A stretch of DNA of 64,000 nt from Parabacteroides distasonis (GCA_021531775.1 JAFBIU010000006.1:1-64000); one strand, 5' to 3'; shown: positions 24,424 through 34,446, numbered from the stretch's first letter. Made by a program: numbers and translations. The notes: generated by a model not told the origin, from the sequence alone.

Positions 24424-24681
24424 ATGGAACTTCAGATTCTATCACCGGAAGGATGCCTGTTTCAGGGAGAAGTCGATCAAGTCTCCTTCCCCGGACTGGA
24501 GGGGCGGTTCGAAGTATGGCCGGCTCATGCACCCTTAATTGCGGCATTGGATGAAGGCACGATTCGGTATCGTGCCGCAGGAAAAGAACAACAGCTACAG
24601 ATAGCAAGCGGTATGGTCGAAGTCTTTCAAGACCAGCTTACGGTCTGCATGGAAACAGCAACAAATAGCTATGTGGAATAA
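24424..24681 (+). CDS. atpC: ATP synthase F1 subunit epsilon, short form
   Basis: An 85-residue epsilon subunit containing only the N-terminal beta-sandwich (MELQILSPEGCLFQGEV, FEVWPAHAPLIAAL). The C-terminal helical hairpin that inhibits hydrolysis in longer epsilons (about 135 residues) is absent, as in related Bacteroidales. It starts 4 bases after atpD and overlaps atpB by 11 bases. Confidence 0.93.
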   Translation: MELQILSPEGCLFQGEVDQVSFPGLEGRFEVWPAHAPLIAALDEGTIRYRAAGKEQQLQIASGMVEVFQDQLTVCMETATNSYVE

Positions 24682-25702
24682 ATGGAAATATTGTCTATGT
24701 GTACTTCTCTTCGGGTGTAGCGGACTGCTTCGGATCGAAGCGGCTCCCTCGATTGATGTGCAGGAAATCGTCTTCTCGCATCTGAAAGATGCCTATACGT
24801 GGCACATCACCACCTGGAAGAAGCAGGAGATCAGCATCCCGTTGCCGATTCTGGTCCAAAACGAACAACGAGGTTGGGACTGTTTCCTCTCCTCTCGCCT
24901 ACAACAGGGGGCTACCTATCATGGATATTATCTATCCCAAGCAGGCCCTTATGCCGGGAAGGTCGTGTATGACAACCCACAAGGCGAAGTGACGCGTCCC
25001 TTGGATCTCTCCATCACCAAGAATGTCGTGGGCATCTGGATCAGCAGTCTGGTCTTGGTCTCCATCGTCCTGTCAGTGGCCCATTGGTACAAGAAACACC
25101 CCCTGGAGGCACCGGGAGGTTGCGTCGGATTGGTCGAGACCTGTGTTCAATTTGTAGAGGAAGGGGTGATCCAGACCAATGTGGGTCCCGGTTATCGGGC
25201 GTATGCCCCCTACCTGCTGACCCTCTTCTTCTTTATCCTCCTGAACAACCTGATCGGATTGATCCCCATCTTTCCCGGTGGGGCCAATGTCACAGGCAAC
25301 ATCAGTGTCACCTTTGTCTTGGCACTGATCACCTTCGTGATTGTCAACCTATCAGGAAGCAAAACCTATTGGAAGGAGATCTTCTGGCCTGACACGCCCC
25401 TCTTCCTGAAATGTCCTGTGCCTATCATGCCCTTTGTCGAGCTGTTGGGTATCTTCACCAAGCCGTTCGCCTTGATGATCCGACTGTTTGCCAACATCAT
25501 GGCAGGTCACACCATCATCTTAGGCTTGACCAGTCTGGTCTTTATTTCGGTCACGTTAGGTACGGCCATCAACAGTGCCATGAGCCTGGTATCGGTTCTC
25601 TTCTGTGTGTTCATGAATGGCATTGAACTATTGGTGGCTTTCATCCAAGCCTACGTATTTACGTTGTTGACTTCGGTGTATATCGGTTTGTCCAAGACGT
25701 AA
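24671..25702 (+). CDS. atpB: ATP synthase Fo subunit a
   Basis: The 343-residue a subunit carries the proton half-channels. It has an N-terminal signal-like segment and about 100 extra extracytoplasmic residues before the first conserved membrane helix (near residue 118), typical of Bacteroidetes. The essential Arg is in FALMIRLFANIMAGH. It starts inside the atpC gene by 11 bases and precedes atpE. No atpI or other small gene lies between epsilon and a. Confidence 0.96.
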   Translation: MWNKWKYCLCVLLFGCSGLLRIEAAPSIDVQEIVFSHLKDAYTWHITTWKKQEISIPLPILVQNEQRGWDCFLSSRLQQGATYHGYYLSQAGPYAGKVVYDNPQGEVTRPLDLSITKNVVGIWISSLVLVSIVLSVAHWYKKHPLEAPGGCVGLVETCVQFVEEGVIQTNVGPGYRAYAPYLLTLFFFILLNNLIGLIPIFPGGANVTGNISVTFVLALITFVIVNLSGSKTYWKEIFWPDTPLFLKCPVPIMPFVELLGIFTKPFALMIRLFANIMAGHTIILGLTSLVFISVTLGTAINSAMSLVSVLFCVFMNGIELLVAFIQAYVFTLLTSVYIGLSKT

Positions 25703-25748
25703 GCGGATTCATCTATCATTAGAAATGTATCATTAAAATTTTATCGTT

Positions 25749-26000
25749 ATGTTATCTACTATTTTATTACAAGCAGCAACTTTGAGTTTAGGACAATTGG
25801 GTGCCACGATCGGTGCGGGTATAGCCGTTTTGGGAGCCGCATGGGGTATTGGTAAAATCGGAGCCAATGCCATGGAATCGATCGGCCGGCAACCCTCTGC
25901 ATCCGGCGAGATCCGTACGTCGATGATCATCATGGCTGCCTTGATCGAAGGTGTGGCCCTGTTTGCTATTGTCGTTTGTTTCCTGGCTCTGTTTCAATAA
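25749..26000 (+). CDS. atpE: ATP synthase Fo subunit c
   Basis: An 83-residue hairpin of two membrane helices forming the rotor ring. The ion-binding carboxylate is Glu67 in AALIEGVALFAI; the polar loop is RQPSASGEIR. The Na+-type signature (Gln in helix 1, Glu followed by Ser/Thr in helix 2) is not seen, so proton coupling is more likely. Confidence 0.96.
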   Translation: MLSTILLQAATLSLGQLGATIGAGIAVLGAAWGIGKIGANAMESIGRQPSASGEIRTSMIIMAALIEGVALFAIVVCFLALFQ

Positions 26001-26018
26001 TCAGAAAGGAGAAGTGCT

Positions 26019-26519
26019 ATGTCGTTATTAACACCTGACAGCGGACTGGTCTTCTGGATGCTCCTCTCTTTCGGGATCGTCGTGGGAATCTTATGCAAAT
26101 ATGGATTCCCGGTGATCCTGCAGGCGGTGGAGACACGCAAGAACTACATAGCCCAATCGTTGGAGGCCGCCCGGGAAGCGCAAGTACAACGGGAACGGCT
26201 GCAAGCAACTGAAGCCGCTCTGCTTGCGCAAGCCAAGGAGCAACGGGAACAGTTGTTGCAAGAGGCACAACAGACCAGAGAACAGTTGATCCAAGAGGCA
26301 CGCGAGCAGGCCCGCATCGAAGGACAACGGCAATTGGAAAAGGCCTTGCAACAGATTCAAGTGGAGAAACAGCAGGCCTTGCAATCGCTCCACGATGAAG
26401 TAGCCGACCTGGCCCTCCGTGTGGCAGAGGCCATCATCCGTCAACAGGTCGAAAAACCAGAGGTACAGCAGCAGATGATCAATCGGATGCTGGATGAAAT
26501 GGTATCCACAAAAGCCTGA
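26019..26519 (+). CDS. atpF: ATP synthase Fo subunit b
   Basis: A 166-residue b subunit: one N-terminal membrane helix (about residues 9-28) and a long Gln/Glu/Arg-rich helix forming the peripheral stalk. A good ribosome-binding site, AGAAAGGAG, lies just upstream. The alternation of AAA/QEE/REQ segments is normal for a coiled coil. It lies between c and delta in the operon. Confidence 0.94.
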   Translation: MSLLTPDSGLVFWMLLSFGIVVGILCKYGFPVILQAVETRKNYIAQSLEAAREAQVQRERLQATEAALLAQAKEQREQLLQEAQQTREQLIQEAREQARIEGQRQLEKALQQIQVEKQQALQSLHDEVADLALRVAEAIIRQQVEKPEVQQQMINRMLDEMVSTKA

Positions 26520-26523
26520 TTCT

Positions 26524-27093
26524 ATGGAGTATGGTATTTTATCAACACGTTATGCCCGGGCTTTGCTGGACTTTGCTCAGTCGAAAGGGGCGGAAAGTGT
26601 CGTTTACCAACAGATGCGTGCACTCACGGCACAATGGCGAGAGGTACCGCAGTTGCGAGAGGTGCTCAACGATCCATTGGTGCAAGAGGAGGTGAAACTT
26701 CATCTGTTGGTGCAAGCGATAGGTTCCCCTGTCTGTCCGGAACTGGAGCGGTTCTTCCGCCTGGTTCTCCGGCATAAGCGGGAAAACTATTTGGAGGTTA
26801 TCGGGCTGATTTATGGAAAATTGTATCGGAAGCTGAAACGGATGATCCTGATCGACCTTTACACAGCCCAACCGGTAGAACCGGAGACCAAGAGACGTCT
26901 GCAAGAGTTGTTGCAGGTCAAGGTGGGGCTGCAGATCGAACTGGTCGAACATATCGATCCGGCTTTGATCGGAGGGTTCATCCTCCGTACCGATGGGGAA
27001 CGTCTGGATGCCTCCATTGCCTCGCAACTCCGACGTTTCCGACAACAGTTGACATATCGAAATGATAAACAGATGTATAAGCAAGAGAAGTGA
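26524..27093 (+). CDS. atpH: ATP synthase F1 subunit delta
   Basis: A 189-residue delta subunit (OSCP), connecting the peripheral stalk to F1. The N-terminus [18 protein letters not shown] and the C-terminal [22 protein letters not shown] are typical. I start at 26524, 4 bases after atpF; an in-frame upstream start would overlap atpF without need. Confidence 0.95.
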   Translation: MEYGILSTRYARALLDFAQSKGAESVVYQQMRALTAQWREVPQLREVLNDPLVQEEVKLHLLVQAIGSPVCPELERFFRLVLRHKRENYLEVIGLIYGKLYRKLKRMILIDLYTAQPVEPETKRRLQELLQVKVGLQIELVEHIDPALIGGFILRTDGERLDASIASQLRRFRQQLTYRNDKQMYKQEK

Positions 27094-27095
27094 AT

Positions 27096-28697
27096 ATGAC
27101 AGATCAGATAAAAGCAAGTGAAGTTTCAACCCTGTTACGGCAGGAGTTAGAGCAGATTCAGAACCAGATCCAACTGGAAGAGGTAGGCACGGTCCTGCAG
27201 GTAAGCGATGGCGTTGTCCGTATCTTCGGCTTGGACAAGGCCGAATCGAATGAACTGCTGGAGTTTGACAATGGCATGCAAGCCATTGTGATGAACCTCG
27301 AAGAGGATCATGTGGGAGCCGTTCTATTGGGACCGACTGCCGAAATAAAAGAGGGGGATACGGTCCGACGCACAGGCCGTATTGCCTCCATTCGTGTGGG
27401 AGAAGGGCTCATCGGACGTGTCATCAATCCCTTGGGTGAGCCGATTGATGGGCAAGGTCCCATCCTGGGGGCCGATTGTGAAATGCCGCTGGAACGGAAG
27501 GCGCCCGGTGTCATCTATCGTCAGCCTGTCAATGAACCGTTGCAGACAGGACTGAAGGCCATCGATGCGATGATTCCGATCGGACGTGGACAACGTGAGT
27601 TGATCATCGGTGATCGCCAGACAGGCAAGACATCCATCGCCATCGACACCATTCTGAACCAACGTTCCAATTTCGAGGCGGGTAAACCGGTCTATTGTAT
27701 TTACGTGGCGATCGGCCAAAAAGGATCTACCGTGGCCACGCTGGTCAATACCCTGCGGGAGAAGGGAGCCATGGACTACACGTTGGTAGTCAGTGCGACC
27801 GCCTCTGATCCGGCTGCCATGCAGTATTTTGCACCCTTTGCAGGAGCCGCCATTGGGGAATACTTCCGGGATACGGGTCGGAATGCCTTGGTCGTGTATG
27901 ATGACCTGTCGAAACAGGCAGTTGCCTATCGAGAGGTGTCGTTGATTCTGCGGAGGCCCTCCGGACGTGAAGCCTATCCGGGCGATATTTTCTACCTGCA
28001 TTCGCGTCTGTTGGAACGGGCAGCCAAGATCATCAACCAGCCGGAGGTGGCAGCCCGGATGAATGATCTGCCAGCCAGCTTGCAAGGGAAAGTGAAAGGG
28101 GGAGGCTCGTTGACAGCCCTGCCCATCATTGAAACGCAAGCGGGTGATGTGTCAGCCTACATCCCGACGAATGTCATCTCCATTACGGACGGACAGATTT
28201 TCCTGGAGACAGATCTGTTTAACCAAGGTGTCCGGCCTGCCATCAATGTGGGTATATCGGTCTCGCGTGTCGGAGGAAATGCACAGATCAAGGCCATGAA
28301 AAAGGTGGCGGGTACCTTAAAAATCGATCAGGCACAATATCGTGAACTGGAATCCTTTACCAAGTTCGGAGGGGATATGGATCCCGTGACCGCCTTTACC
28401 ATCGACAAAGGACGGAAGAACAGTCAACTGTTGATCCAACCGTTGTATCACCCAATGCCAGTCGAACAGGAGATTGCCATTCTCTATTGCGGGACACATG
28501 GCTTATTGAAGGATATTCCGGTGGAGCAGGTTGCCCATTTCGAGCAACAGTTCCTGCAACAGCTGCAGGAACAGCATGAGCAGGATGTCTTGCAGCCCCT
28601 CCGGGAAGGGATATGGAACGAGGCAGTGTGTCATCTGTTGGAACAAACGGCAGCTGCCGTATCTGCATACATGAAGGAGAATCAACCATGTCACTAA
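27096..28697 (+). CDS. atpA: ATP synthase F1 subunit alpha
   Basis: The 533-residue non-catalytic alpha subunit has the P-loop [11 protein letters not shown] near residue 171 and the conserved [26 protein letters not shown] start at the ATG at 27096, 2 bases after atpH; a GTG at 27090, overlapping the atpH stop, is a possible alternative. It overlaps atpG by 10 bases. Confidence 0.96.
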   Translation: MTDQIKASEVSTLLRQELEQIQNQIQLEEVGTVLQVSDGVVRIFGLDKAESNELLEFDNGMQAIVMNLEEDHVGAVLLGPTAEIKEGDTVRRTGRIASIRVGEGLIGRVINPLGEPIDGQGPILGADCEMPLERKAPGVIYRQPVNEPLQTGLKAIDAMIPIGRGQRELIIGDRQTGKTSIAIDTILNQRSNFEAGKPVYCIYVAIGQKGSTVATLVNTLREKGAMDYTLVVSATASDPAAMQYFAPFAGAAIGEYFRDTGRNALVVYDDLSKQAVAYREVSLILRRPSGREAYPGDIFYLHSRLLERAAKIINQPEVAARMNDLPASLQGKVKGGGSLTALPIIETQAGDVSAYIPTNVISITDGQIFLETDLFNQGVRPAINVGISVSRVGGNAQIKAMKKVAGTLKIDQAQYRELESFTKFGGDMDPVTAFTIDKGRKNSQLLIQPLYHPMPVEQEIAILYCGTHGLLKDIPVEQVAHFEQQFLQQLQEQHEQDVLQPLREGIWNEAVCHLLEQTAAAVSAYMKENQPCH

Positions 28698-29554
28698 AAG
28701 AGATCAAAAATCGGATTGTTTCGGTCACCAGCACCCAGAAGATTACGTCGGCCATGAAACGGGTATCATCGGCCAAGTTACATCACCAGGAGGGTATGAC
28801 ATTACATCTGCAACCCTACGAACAGGCGATGGACCAAATGGCAAGACACCTGGTGGCGGACCGTAAAGGGATGGTATCGCCCCTATCACAACAGCGTCCG
28901 GTGCACCACCTAACCATCGTGGCTTTTTCGGCCAACAATGGTTTGTGCGGGTCATTCAATGCGAACATCATCAAGGAACTCACCAACCGGCTGGAGCGCT
29001 ATCGACAGCAAGGCATCGAAGTCTCGGTCATTCCGATCGGCAAACAGGTCGAAGAGGAGATGCGCAAGGCTGGTTACCCGGTGGAGGTTTCCCGACAGCA
29101 CTTGATTGACAAGCCCACGTATGCAGCCATGGCCCCGTTGGCCGATCTGTTGGCGGATCGCTTTCTCAAGGGTGAGACCGACAGAATAGAAATCCTGTAT
29201 CACCACTTCAAGAATGCAGCCTCGCAGCCTATCCTATGGAGAGACTATCTGCCCATACCGGCGATCGCCCGTTCGAACGAACAGGATCCAACGCTCTTCA
29301 CGGCCGATTGGATCCAAGAGCCTTCACCGGAACAGTTGCAGCGATGTTTCCTGCCCAAAGTATTACGGCTCAACCTCTATGCCATCCTGTTAGATACAAC
29401 AACAGCCGAGCAGGCAGCTCGTGTCGTGGCCATGCAAACAGCCTGTGACAATGCCAATGAGTTGCTTCAGCAGTTGACACTCCAATACAACAAATCCCGC
29501 CAGCAAGCCATCACCAACGAGTTGATGGACATCATGGGCGGGAAAGAATCCTAA
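28688..29554 (+). CDS. atpG: ATP synthase F1 subunit gamma
   Basis: The 288-residue central rotor shaft: N-terminal helix [20 protein letters not shown] and C-terminal helix [20 protein letters not shown] pack as the coiled coil in F1. It starts 10 bases within atpA at 28688 and is the last gene of the operon, followed by a terminator. Confidence 0.95.
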   Translation: MSLKEIKNRIVSVTSTQKITSAMKRVSSAKLHHQEGMTLHLQPYEQAMDQMARHLVADRKGMVSPLSQQRPVHHLTIVAFSANNGLCGSFNANIIKELTNRLERYRQQGIEVSVIPIGKQVEEEMRKAGYPVEVSRQHLIDKPTYAAMAPLADLLADRFLKGETDRIEILYHHFKNAASQPILWRDYLPIPAIARSNEQDPTLFTADWIQEPSPEQLQRCFLPKVLRLNLYAILLDTTTAEQAARVVAMQTACDNANELLQQLTLQYNKSRQQAITNELMDIMGGKES

Positions 29555-29556
29555 GA

Positions 29557-29594
29557 AAAAAGGCTTGAATCTCAATTGGAATTCAAGCCTTTTT
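29557..29594. terminator. Bidirectional terminator after atpG
   Basis: A 14-bp perfect stem (AAAAAGGCTTGAAT with its complement at 29581-29594) has A-runs and T-runs on both sides. It can end the ATP synthase transcript on the plus strand and the tRNA-Met transcript on the minus strand. Confidence 0.92.
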
Positions 29595-29599
29595 CTTTG

Positions 29600-29673
29600 T
29601 AGCGAGACCCGGGATTGAACCGGGGACCTCATGATTATGAATCATGCGCTCTAACCAGCTGAGCTATCTCGCC
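29600..29673 (-). tRNA. tRNA-Met(CAT)
   Basis: The minus strand forms a 74-nt cloverleaf: acceptor GGCGAGA with TCTCGCT, D-arm GCTCAGCTGGTTAGAGC, anticodon stem CATGA/TCATG with loop TTCATAA, T-stem CCCGG/CCGGG, discriminator A. Anticodon CAT suggests elongator Met; a CAU tRNA-Ile modified by TilS cannot be excluded from sequence alone. Confidence 0.92.
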
Positions 29674-29760
29674 ATCGTTTTTCTTATTGACGGTGCAAAG
29701 GTATGGATTCTTTTTGAATCCGACAAACGTTTCGCCAACTTTTTTCTCAAAAAGACAAAA

Positions 29761-29794
29761 AAACAAGGAATAGGCAAACGTCTATTCCTTGTTT
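29761..29794 (-). terminator. Terminator of the glucokinase gene
   Basis: A 13-bp perfect stem (AAACAAGGAATAG at 29761-29773 with 29782-29794) lies just past the gene and is followed on the minus strand by TTTTTGTC. Confidence 0.88.
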
Positions 29795-29817
29795 CTTATT
29801 CTGAATGAACAGGTGAA

Positions 29818-30801
29818 TTACAGAACCAAATTCGGATCCTGAACCTTCACTTCCCAACCTAATGCGCTGGCTCCCAAAACGGCAGCATCGCTCTCTTTCA
29901 GTTGAGAAACCAACAACTTGGTCTTTCCTTCATACACCTTCAACATATTGGCATCCATGGCACGTTTGACCGGATCCATGATCAGATCACCAGCCTTTGT
30001 CAAACCACCGAAGAGGATAATTGCCTCCGGGCTGGAGAATGCGACGAAGTCAGCGAATGCCTCACCTAACATCTTACCCGTCATCTCGAAGATTTCGAGT
30101 GCCAACTTATCATTCTTCATGGCTGCATCATACACATCCTTCGACGTGATGTCAGCCGGATCGATCTCACGCAATACACTATCCTCCTTGCGGATTTCCA
30201 TGAATTCGCGTGCTGTACGAGCCACACCTGTAGCTGAAGTATAAGCCTCCAAGCAACCCTGGCGACCGCAACCACACTGACGACCGTTGCGACGAACAAT
30301 CACATGGCCCAACTCACCGGCAAAACCATCGTGACCATAAACCAACTGACCATTGATAACAATACCACTACCTACACCTGTACCCAAGGTAATCACGATG
30401 AAATCCTTCATACCACGAGCGGCACCATATGTCATCTCACCAATAGCTGCTGCATTCGCATCATTTGTCAAGGCAACAGGAATACCTCCTACCTTTTCGC
30501 TGATCAACTGAGCCAAAGGAATTTTACCTTTCCAGGGCAGGTTGGGAGCAAATTCAATGCAACCGTTGAAGTAGTTGCCGTTCGGTGCACCCACACCAAT
30601 ACCTTTGATCTTCTCAGGACCACCTACCTGATCGATAATCTGAGTCAGGCCTACACCTAACGCAGTTACATACTCTTCAATCTCGGCATATTTGCCTGTT
30701 TTGATTGAACCACTATACAAGACTGTTCCTCTTGCATCTACTACACCGAAAACCGTGTTGGTACCACCTATATCGATACCTACTACATAAGGTTTCTCCA
30801 T
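29818..30801 (-). CDS. ROK-family glucokinase
   Basis: A 327-residue ROK protein, probably glucokinase: ATP-binding motif GIDIGGTNTVFGVVD at the N-terminus, sugar-binding EFAPNLPWKG and ELGHVIV, and the zinc motif CGCGRQGCLEAYTS typical of the ROK family. There is no DNA-binding domain, so it is an enzyme rather than a repressor. It stands alone, with its own -7 box and terminator. Phosphorylation of glucose to glucose 6-phosphate is the best guess. Confidence 0.92.
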   Translation of the reverse strand: MEKPYVVGIDIGGTNTVFGVVDARGTVLYSGSIKTGKYAEIEEYVTALGVGLTQIIDQVGGPEKIKGIGVGAPNGNYFNGCIEFAPNLPWKGKIPLAQLISEKVGGIPVALTNDANAAAIGEMTYGAARGMKDFIVITLGTGVGSGIVINGQLVYGHDGFAGELGHVIVRRNGRQCGCGRQGCLEAYTSATGVARTAREFMEIRKEDSVLREIDPADITSKDVYDAAMKNDKLALEIFEMTGKMLGEAFADFVAFSSPEAIILFGGLTKAGDLIMDPVKRAMDANMLKVYEGKTKLLVSQLKESDAAVLGASALGWEVKVQDPNLVL

Positions 30802-30845
30802 GATTTTATATTTAGGATTAATAATGACATTTATGTATTACGTAG

Positions 30846-30853
30846 CAAATATA
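30846..30853 (-). promoter_or_regulatory. -7 box for the glucokinase gene
   Basis: The minus strand reads TATATTTG, 44 bases before the start codon; TAnnTTTG type. Confidence 0.55.
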
Positions 30854-30909
30854 AGAGGATTATAAGAAATCGCCATACATTTGCCCCAAAATTTTCAAAT
30901 TTCTTGCGA

Positions 30910-31290
30910 TTAATTGTTCAAAGGCAGAATTTCGATCCAATAATCATCCGGATCATGAATAAAATAGAGCCCCATATCCACATTCTCAAAGCAGACGCAT
31001 CCCATCGCCTGATGGTAACGACGTGCCTCCTCATAGTCGCCTCCCACACGGAAGCAGAGATGGCTCTCGTTGTCACCCAATTCGTATGCCTCCTGACGGT
31101 CCCGGAGCCAAGTCAATTCCAACAGGAACTGTCCCTGCTCATCGGTCAGATAGACCAACGTAAAAGAGCCGTCTGCAGCCTCTTTGCGATGATGCTCTGT
31201 CAAGCCCAATGCTTCGTGATAGAAGCGAATGCTACGATCCAAATCCAACACATTGATGTTGAAATGATCAAATCGTCCGATAACTTTCAT
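30910..31290 (-). CDS. VOC-family (glyoxalase-like) protein
   Basis: A 126-residue vicinal oxygen chelate protein with two beta-alpha-beta-beta-beta repeats. HFNINVLDLDRSIRFYHEALGL and the later IHDPDDYWIEILPL resemble lactoylglutathione lyase. The metal ligands His and Glu (DHFNI, FLLEL, HLCF, IEIL) are visible. Glyoxalase I activity is likely but not certain; related proteins act on other substrates. It lies 15 bases after the MBL gene on the same strand and is probably co-transcribed. Confidence 0.85.
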   Translation of the reverse strand: MKVIGRFDHFNINVLDLDRSIRFYHEALGLTEHHRKEAADGSFTLVYLTDEQGQFLLELTWLRDRQEAYELGDNESHLCFRVGGDYEEARRYHQAMGCVCFENVDMGLYFIHDPDDYWIEILPLNN

Positions 31291-31305
31291 TGTTTCTATA
31301 CCTAT

Positions 31306-32034
31306 TTATAATATATGTTCTACATACATACCCGGCTGAGACAGCAACCTGAACTGACACCGATGGGCATCGGCAATCGGTTGGAAGGCTCGAATCTCAT
31401 CAGGCCGTTTCCAAAAATGCATCGGCACCAGCAGGTCCGGATGCAGACGCTCCACAAATTGGGCAGCTCCCCGCATGAAATCACTTCCCAAGCGGGGGTC
31501 TATCGGAAAGAGTGCCAAGTCGATGTGAGGGGTCTCACGTGCCAACAGCTCCAGTTCATGCAGGTACATTTTCTCCGCACCTGCCACCTCTTGTGGGGTC
31601 GATTCATCCTTCCAGTGCCAATTATTCAGATCGCCTGCATGAAACAGCACCTTGTCAGCCAGCGTCACCCGGAACGAAACACCCACATCGGTCGAACCAA
31701 AGGCCTTCACCTGCAACCGTTCATCCGCATAGGTGTCGCCCTGCTTCAGCCAATAGGCCTGGTCCTGTCGGGCCCGACGATGTTTCAAGATATCTTTCGA
31801 GAAGAGATACTGAATATCGGGCTTACGCTCCTTCCAAGATAACACCTCCGGATTGAAATGATCGGGATGGAAATGGGATGCCAAGACATACAACGGTCCC
31901 GGCCGGTTCAACAAGTGTTGCGTGACGTAACCGCCCGACGTCTTCCCATTCGTATCACGGAAGAAGTCGAAAAGCAGGCTAAAGCCATCCGTTTCGATGG
32001 AAAAGCCACTATGATAGATGTAGGTAAGTCGCAT
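31306..32034 (-). CDS. Metallo-beta-lactamase-fold hydrolase
   Basis: A 242-residue MBL-fold protein similar to UlaG/L-ascorbate lactonase-like hydrolases: LTYIYHSGFSIETDGFSLLFD at the N-terminus, the metal motif SHFHPDHF and a later FHAGDLNNWHW. The start is the ATG at 32034; the in-frame codon at 32040 is TTG. A GGAGG stands 7 bases before the ATG. The substrate is unknown. Pairing with a VOC protein hints at detoxification of a small metabolite, which is speculative. Confidence 0.87.
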   Translation of the reverse strand: MRLTYIYHSGFSIETDGFSLLFDFFRDTNGKTSGGYVTQHLLNRPGPLYVLASHFHPDHFNPEVLSWKERKPDIQYLFSKDILKHRRARQDQAYWLKQGDTYADERLQVKAFGSTDVGVSFRVTLADKVLFHAGDLNNWHWKDESTPQEVAGAEKMYLHELELLARETPHIDLALFPIDPRLGSDFMRGAAQFVERLHPDLLVPMHFWKRPDEIRAFQPIADAHRCQFRLLSQPGMYVEHIL

Positions 32035-32054
32035 CTGCAAGCCTCCTTTTGATT

Positions 32055-32086
32055 AAAAAAGCCGTCCCAACCGATGTCAGGACGGC
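32055..32086 (-). terminator. Terminator of the pta-ackA unit
   Basis: GCCGTCC at 32061-32067 pairs with GGACGGC at 32080-32086. On the minus strand the stem is followed by TTTTTT, 57 bases past the ackA stop. Confidence 0.9.
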
Positions 32087-32142
32087 CTAACACTAATCCC
32101 TGTGTTTGTAAGCTGTGAGGATTAGAAAATGGATTAAACCTA

Positions 32143-33345
32143 TTATTTCGACTGGAGGATATCCAACGTATCCGAAGCAATCATATACTCCTCATCGGTC
32201 GGAACCACCATAATCGTCACTTTACTGTCCGGTGTGCTGATGACCATCTCTTCGCCACGCATACCATGATTCTTCTCCACATCGATCTTCATGCCCATGT
32301 ATTCCATGTCCTGACATACGACACGACGTGTCTCCCACTGGTTCTCACCGACACCACCGGTCCAAACCAAGATGTCACAACCACCCATGGCTGCTGCATA
32401 GGCACCAATGTATTTCTTGATGCGGTAGTTATAGACATCCAATGTCATGCTGGCACGCTCATCACCCTGGGCTACGGCAGCCTCCAGGTCACGCATATCG
32501 GACGAACCGCCTACCAGACCGGCTACACCACTCTGCTTGTTGAAGAGGTTCGACAAACCGGCAGCATCCAAGCCCTCCTTCTCCATGATGAAGGGGATAG
32601 CACCCGGATCGATGTCACCACAACGGGTACCCATCAGCAGACCTTCGGTCGGAGTCAGACCCATGGAGGTATCTACACACTTGCCATTCATCACGGCTGC
32701 AATAGATCCACCATTACCGACATGAGCTGTAATGATCTTCTGGTTTTCATACGGAACACCCAGGATGTCACACGCACGCTTCGATACATAACGATGGCTG
32801 GTTCCGTGGAAACCATAACGACGAATACCATATTTCTGATACAGTTCGTAGGGCAAGCCATACATATACGCCTTGGCCGGCATGGTCTGATGGAATGCGG
32901 TATCAAATACGCCCACCTGCGGAATACCCGGAATCAATGCCTCCATGGCATAGATACCCTTCAAGTTAGCCGGGTTGTGCAGCGGAGCCAAAGCGGAACA
33001 TTCAACCACCTTATCCAATACCTCCTTCGTCAGCAATACGCTGGATGCAAATTTCTCACCACCATGTACCACACGATGACCGACGGCATCAATCTCCTTG
33101 TAGTCCTGGATACAGCCATAGGTATCATCTGTCAGTACACTCAGAATAAACTGAATACCCTCCTGATGGCCCGGAATCTCCTTGTTCAGGATCACCTTCT
33201 TGCCATCTTTGTCGGTCAGTTTCAAGAACGAGTCGGGCAAACCGATTTTTTCGATACCACCCTGTGCCATGACATGGCTGGAAGCCATATCAAACAATTT
33301 GTACTTAATAGAACTGCTACCGCAGTTGAGCACTAAAATCTTCAT
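32143..33345 (-). CDS. ackA: Acetate kinase
   Basis: The 400-residue enzyme interconverts acetyl phosphate plus ADP and acetate plus ATP. The N-terminus MKILVLNCGSSSIKYKLFD, HRVVHGGE, GFHGTSH and GNGGSIAAV are family landmarks. It is the second gene after pta on the minus strand, 32 bases apart, forming the usual acetate-producing pair that gives ATP during fermentation. Length and motifs are normal. Confidence 0.97.
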   Translation of the reverse strand: MKILVLNCGSSSIKYKLFDMASSHVMAQGGIEKIGLPDSFLKLTDKDGKKVILNKEIPGHQEGIQFILSVLTDDTYGCIQDYKEIDAVGHRVVHGGEKFASSVLLTKEVLDKVVECSALAPLHNPANLKGIYAMEALIPGIPQVGVFDTAFHQTMPAKAYMYGLPYELYQKYGIRRYGFHGTSHRYVSKRACDILGVPYENQKIITAHVGNGGSIAAVMNGKCVDTSMGLTPTEGLLMGTRCGDIDPGAIPFIMEKEGLDAAGLSNLFNKQSGVAGLVGGSSDMRDLEAAVAQGDERASMTLDVYNYRIKKYIGAYAAAMGGCDILVWTGGVGENQWETRRVVCQDMEYMGMKIDVEKNHGMRGEEMVISTPDSKVTIMVVPTDEEYMIASDTLDILQSK

Positions 33346-33377
33346 AAACGTGTCTTTTTATAGGTTGTAGATTTAGA

Positions 33378-34391
33378 TTACTTGGCTGATTTCAGACCGA
33401 TAGACTGGTTGCAGGCGATGGCTACCATCTTATAGACATCATCGACTGAACATCCACGTGACAAGTCGTTCACCGGAGCGGCCATACCCTGCAGGATCGG
33501 GCCTACGGCCTCTGAACCACTCAGACGTTGTACCAACTTGTAGGCAATGTTACCTACTTCCAACGTCGGGAATACCAATACATTGGCCTTACCGGCAATC
33601 TCACTGCCCGGAGCCTTCTGGGCTGCGACCTTTTCAACCAAAGCGGCATCAGCCTGCAACTCTCCATCGATCTTCAGATCGGGAGCCTGCTCTTTGGCCA
33701 GACGGGTAGCCTCCACCACCTTGTCCACCATCTCGTGCTGAGCACTGCCCTTCGTAGAGAAGCTCAACATAGCCACACGCGGCTCGATGTTGGCGATGTC
33801 GCGAGCGGTCTTGGCGGTTGCCAAAGCAATGCTGGCCAACTCCTCGGCATTCGGATTCGGCATCACGGCACAATCGGCAAATACGAACAGGCCATTCTCG
33901 CCATACTGGGGAGTCTTGGTAAACATCAGGAAGGCACCTGAAACGCACTTCATGCCCGGAGCAGTCTTGATGATCTGCAAAGCCGGACGCAACACATTGC
34001 CTGTCGTGTTCTGGGCACCGGCAATCTCACCATCCGCATCGCCTGCCTTGATCATCAAGCAAGCCAAGAACAAGGGATCCTCTACCAATACGGCAGCCTT
34101 CTCGGGCGTCATACCCTTCTTCTGACGTAACTGGACCAACAGGTCTGCATAGGCAGCCTTCTTGGCATGATTCTTCGGATCAATGATGGTGGCTTCTGCG
34201 ATGTGCGTCAAGCCATATTCAGTTGAAAGTTGATTGATTTCCGCAGGGTTACCAATCAAAATAATGTCGGCTACTTGGTCGGCCAAAAGACGGTCGGCAG
34301 CTTTCAAGGTTCTCTCCTCGGTTCCTTCGGGAAGAACAATGCGCTGTTTGTTCGCTTTCGCGCGCGCAATAATGTCTTGCATTAAATCCAT
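33378..34391 (-). CDS. pta: Phosphate acetyltransferase
   Basis: A 337-residue short-form Pta converting acetyl-CoA and phosphate to acetyl phosphate. Key parts: [20 protein letters not shown] at the start, [20 protein letters not shown], and the C-terminal [21 protein letters not shown]. No N-terminal DRTGG domain is present, as usual in Bacteroidetes. It leads the pta-ackA unit, with a palindromic promoter region at 34431-34446. Confidence 0.97.
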   Translation of the reverse strand: MDLMQDIIARAKANKQRIVLPEGTEERTLKAADRLLADQVADIILIGNPAEINQLSTEYGLTHIAEATIIDPKNHAKKAAYADLLVQLRQKKGMTPEKAAVLVEDPLFLACLMIKAGDADGEIAGAQNTTGNVLRPALQIIKTAPGMKCVSGAFLMFTKTPQYGENGLFVFADCAVMPNPNAEELASIALATAKTARDIANIEPRVAMLSFSTKGSAQHEMVDKVVEATRLAKEQAPDLKIDGELQADAALVEKVAAQKAPGSEIAGKANVLVFPTLEVGNIAYKLVQRLSGSEAVGPILQGMAAPVNDLSRGCSVDDVYKMVAIACNQSIGLKSAK

Positions 34392-34430
34392 ATTCGGAAA
34401 AGCTATTTAGTATAAATAATGATCAATGGT

Positions 34431-34446
34431 TACTTTTGCAAAAGTA
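34431..34446. promoter_or_regulatory. Palindromic -7 box upstream of pta
   Basis: TACTTTTGCAAAAGTA is a 16-bp perfect palindrome, so a TAnnTTTG box reads on both strands. On the minus strand it lies 48 bases before pta, with a TTTTG 23 bases further up as a -33 candidate (34470-34474). The plus-strand box faces only the 3' end of cdaA. Confidence 0.6.

Noticed and set aside
25749-26000. Sodium-type rotor ring in ATP synthase
   Set aside because: The Gln in helix 1 and the Ser/Thr after the ion-binding Glu that mark sodium types are absent; Glu67 is followed by Gly-Val.
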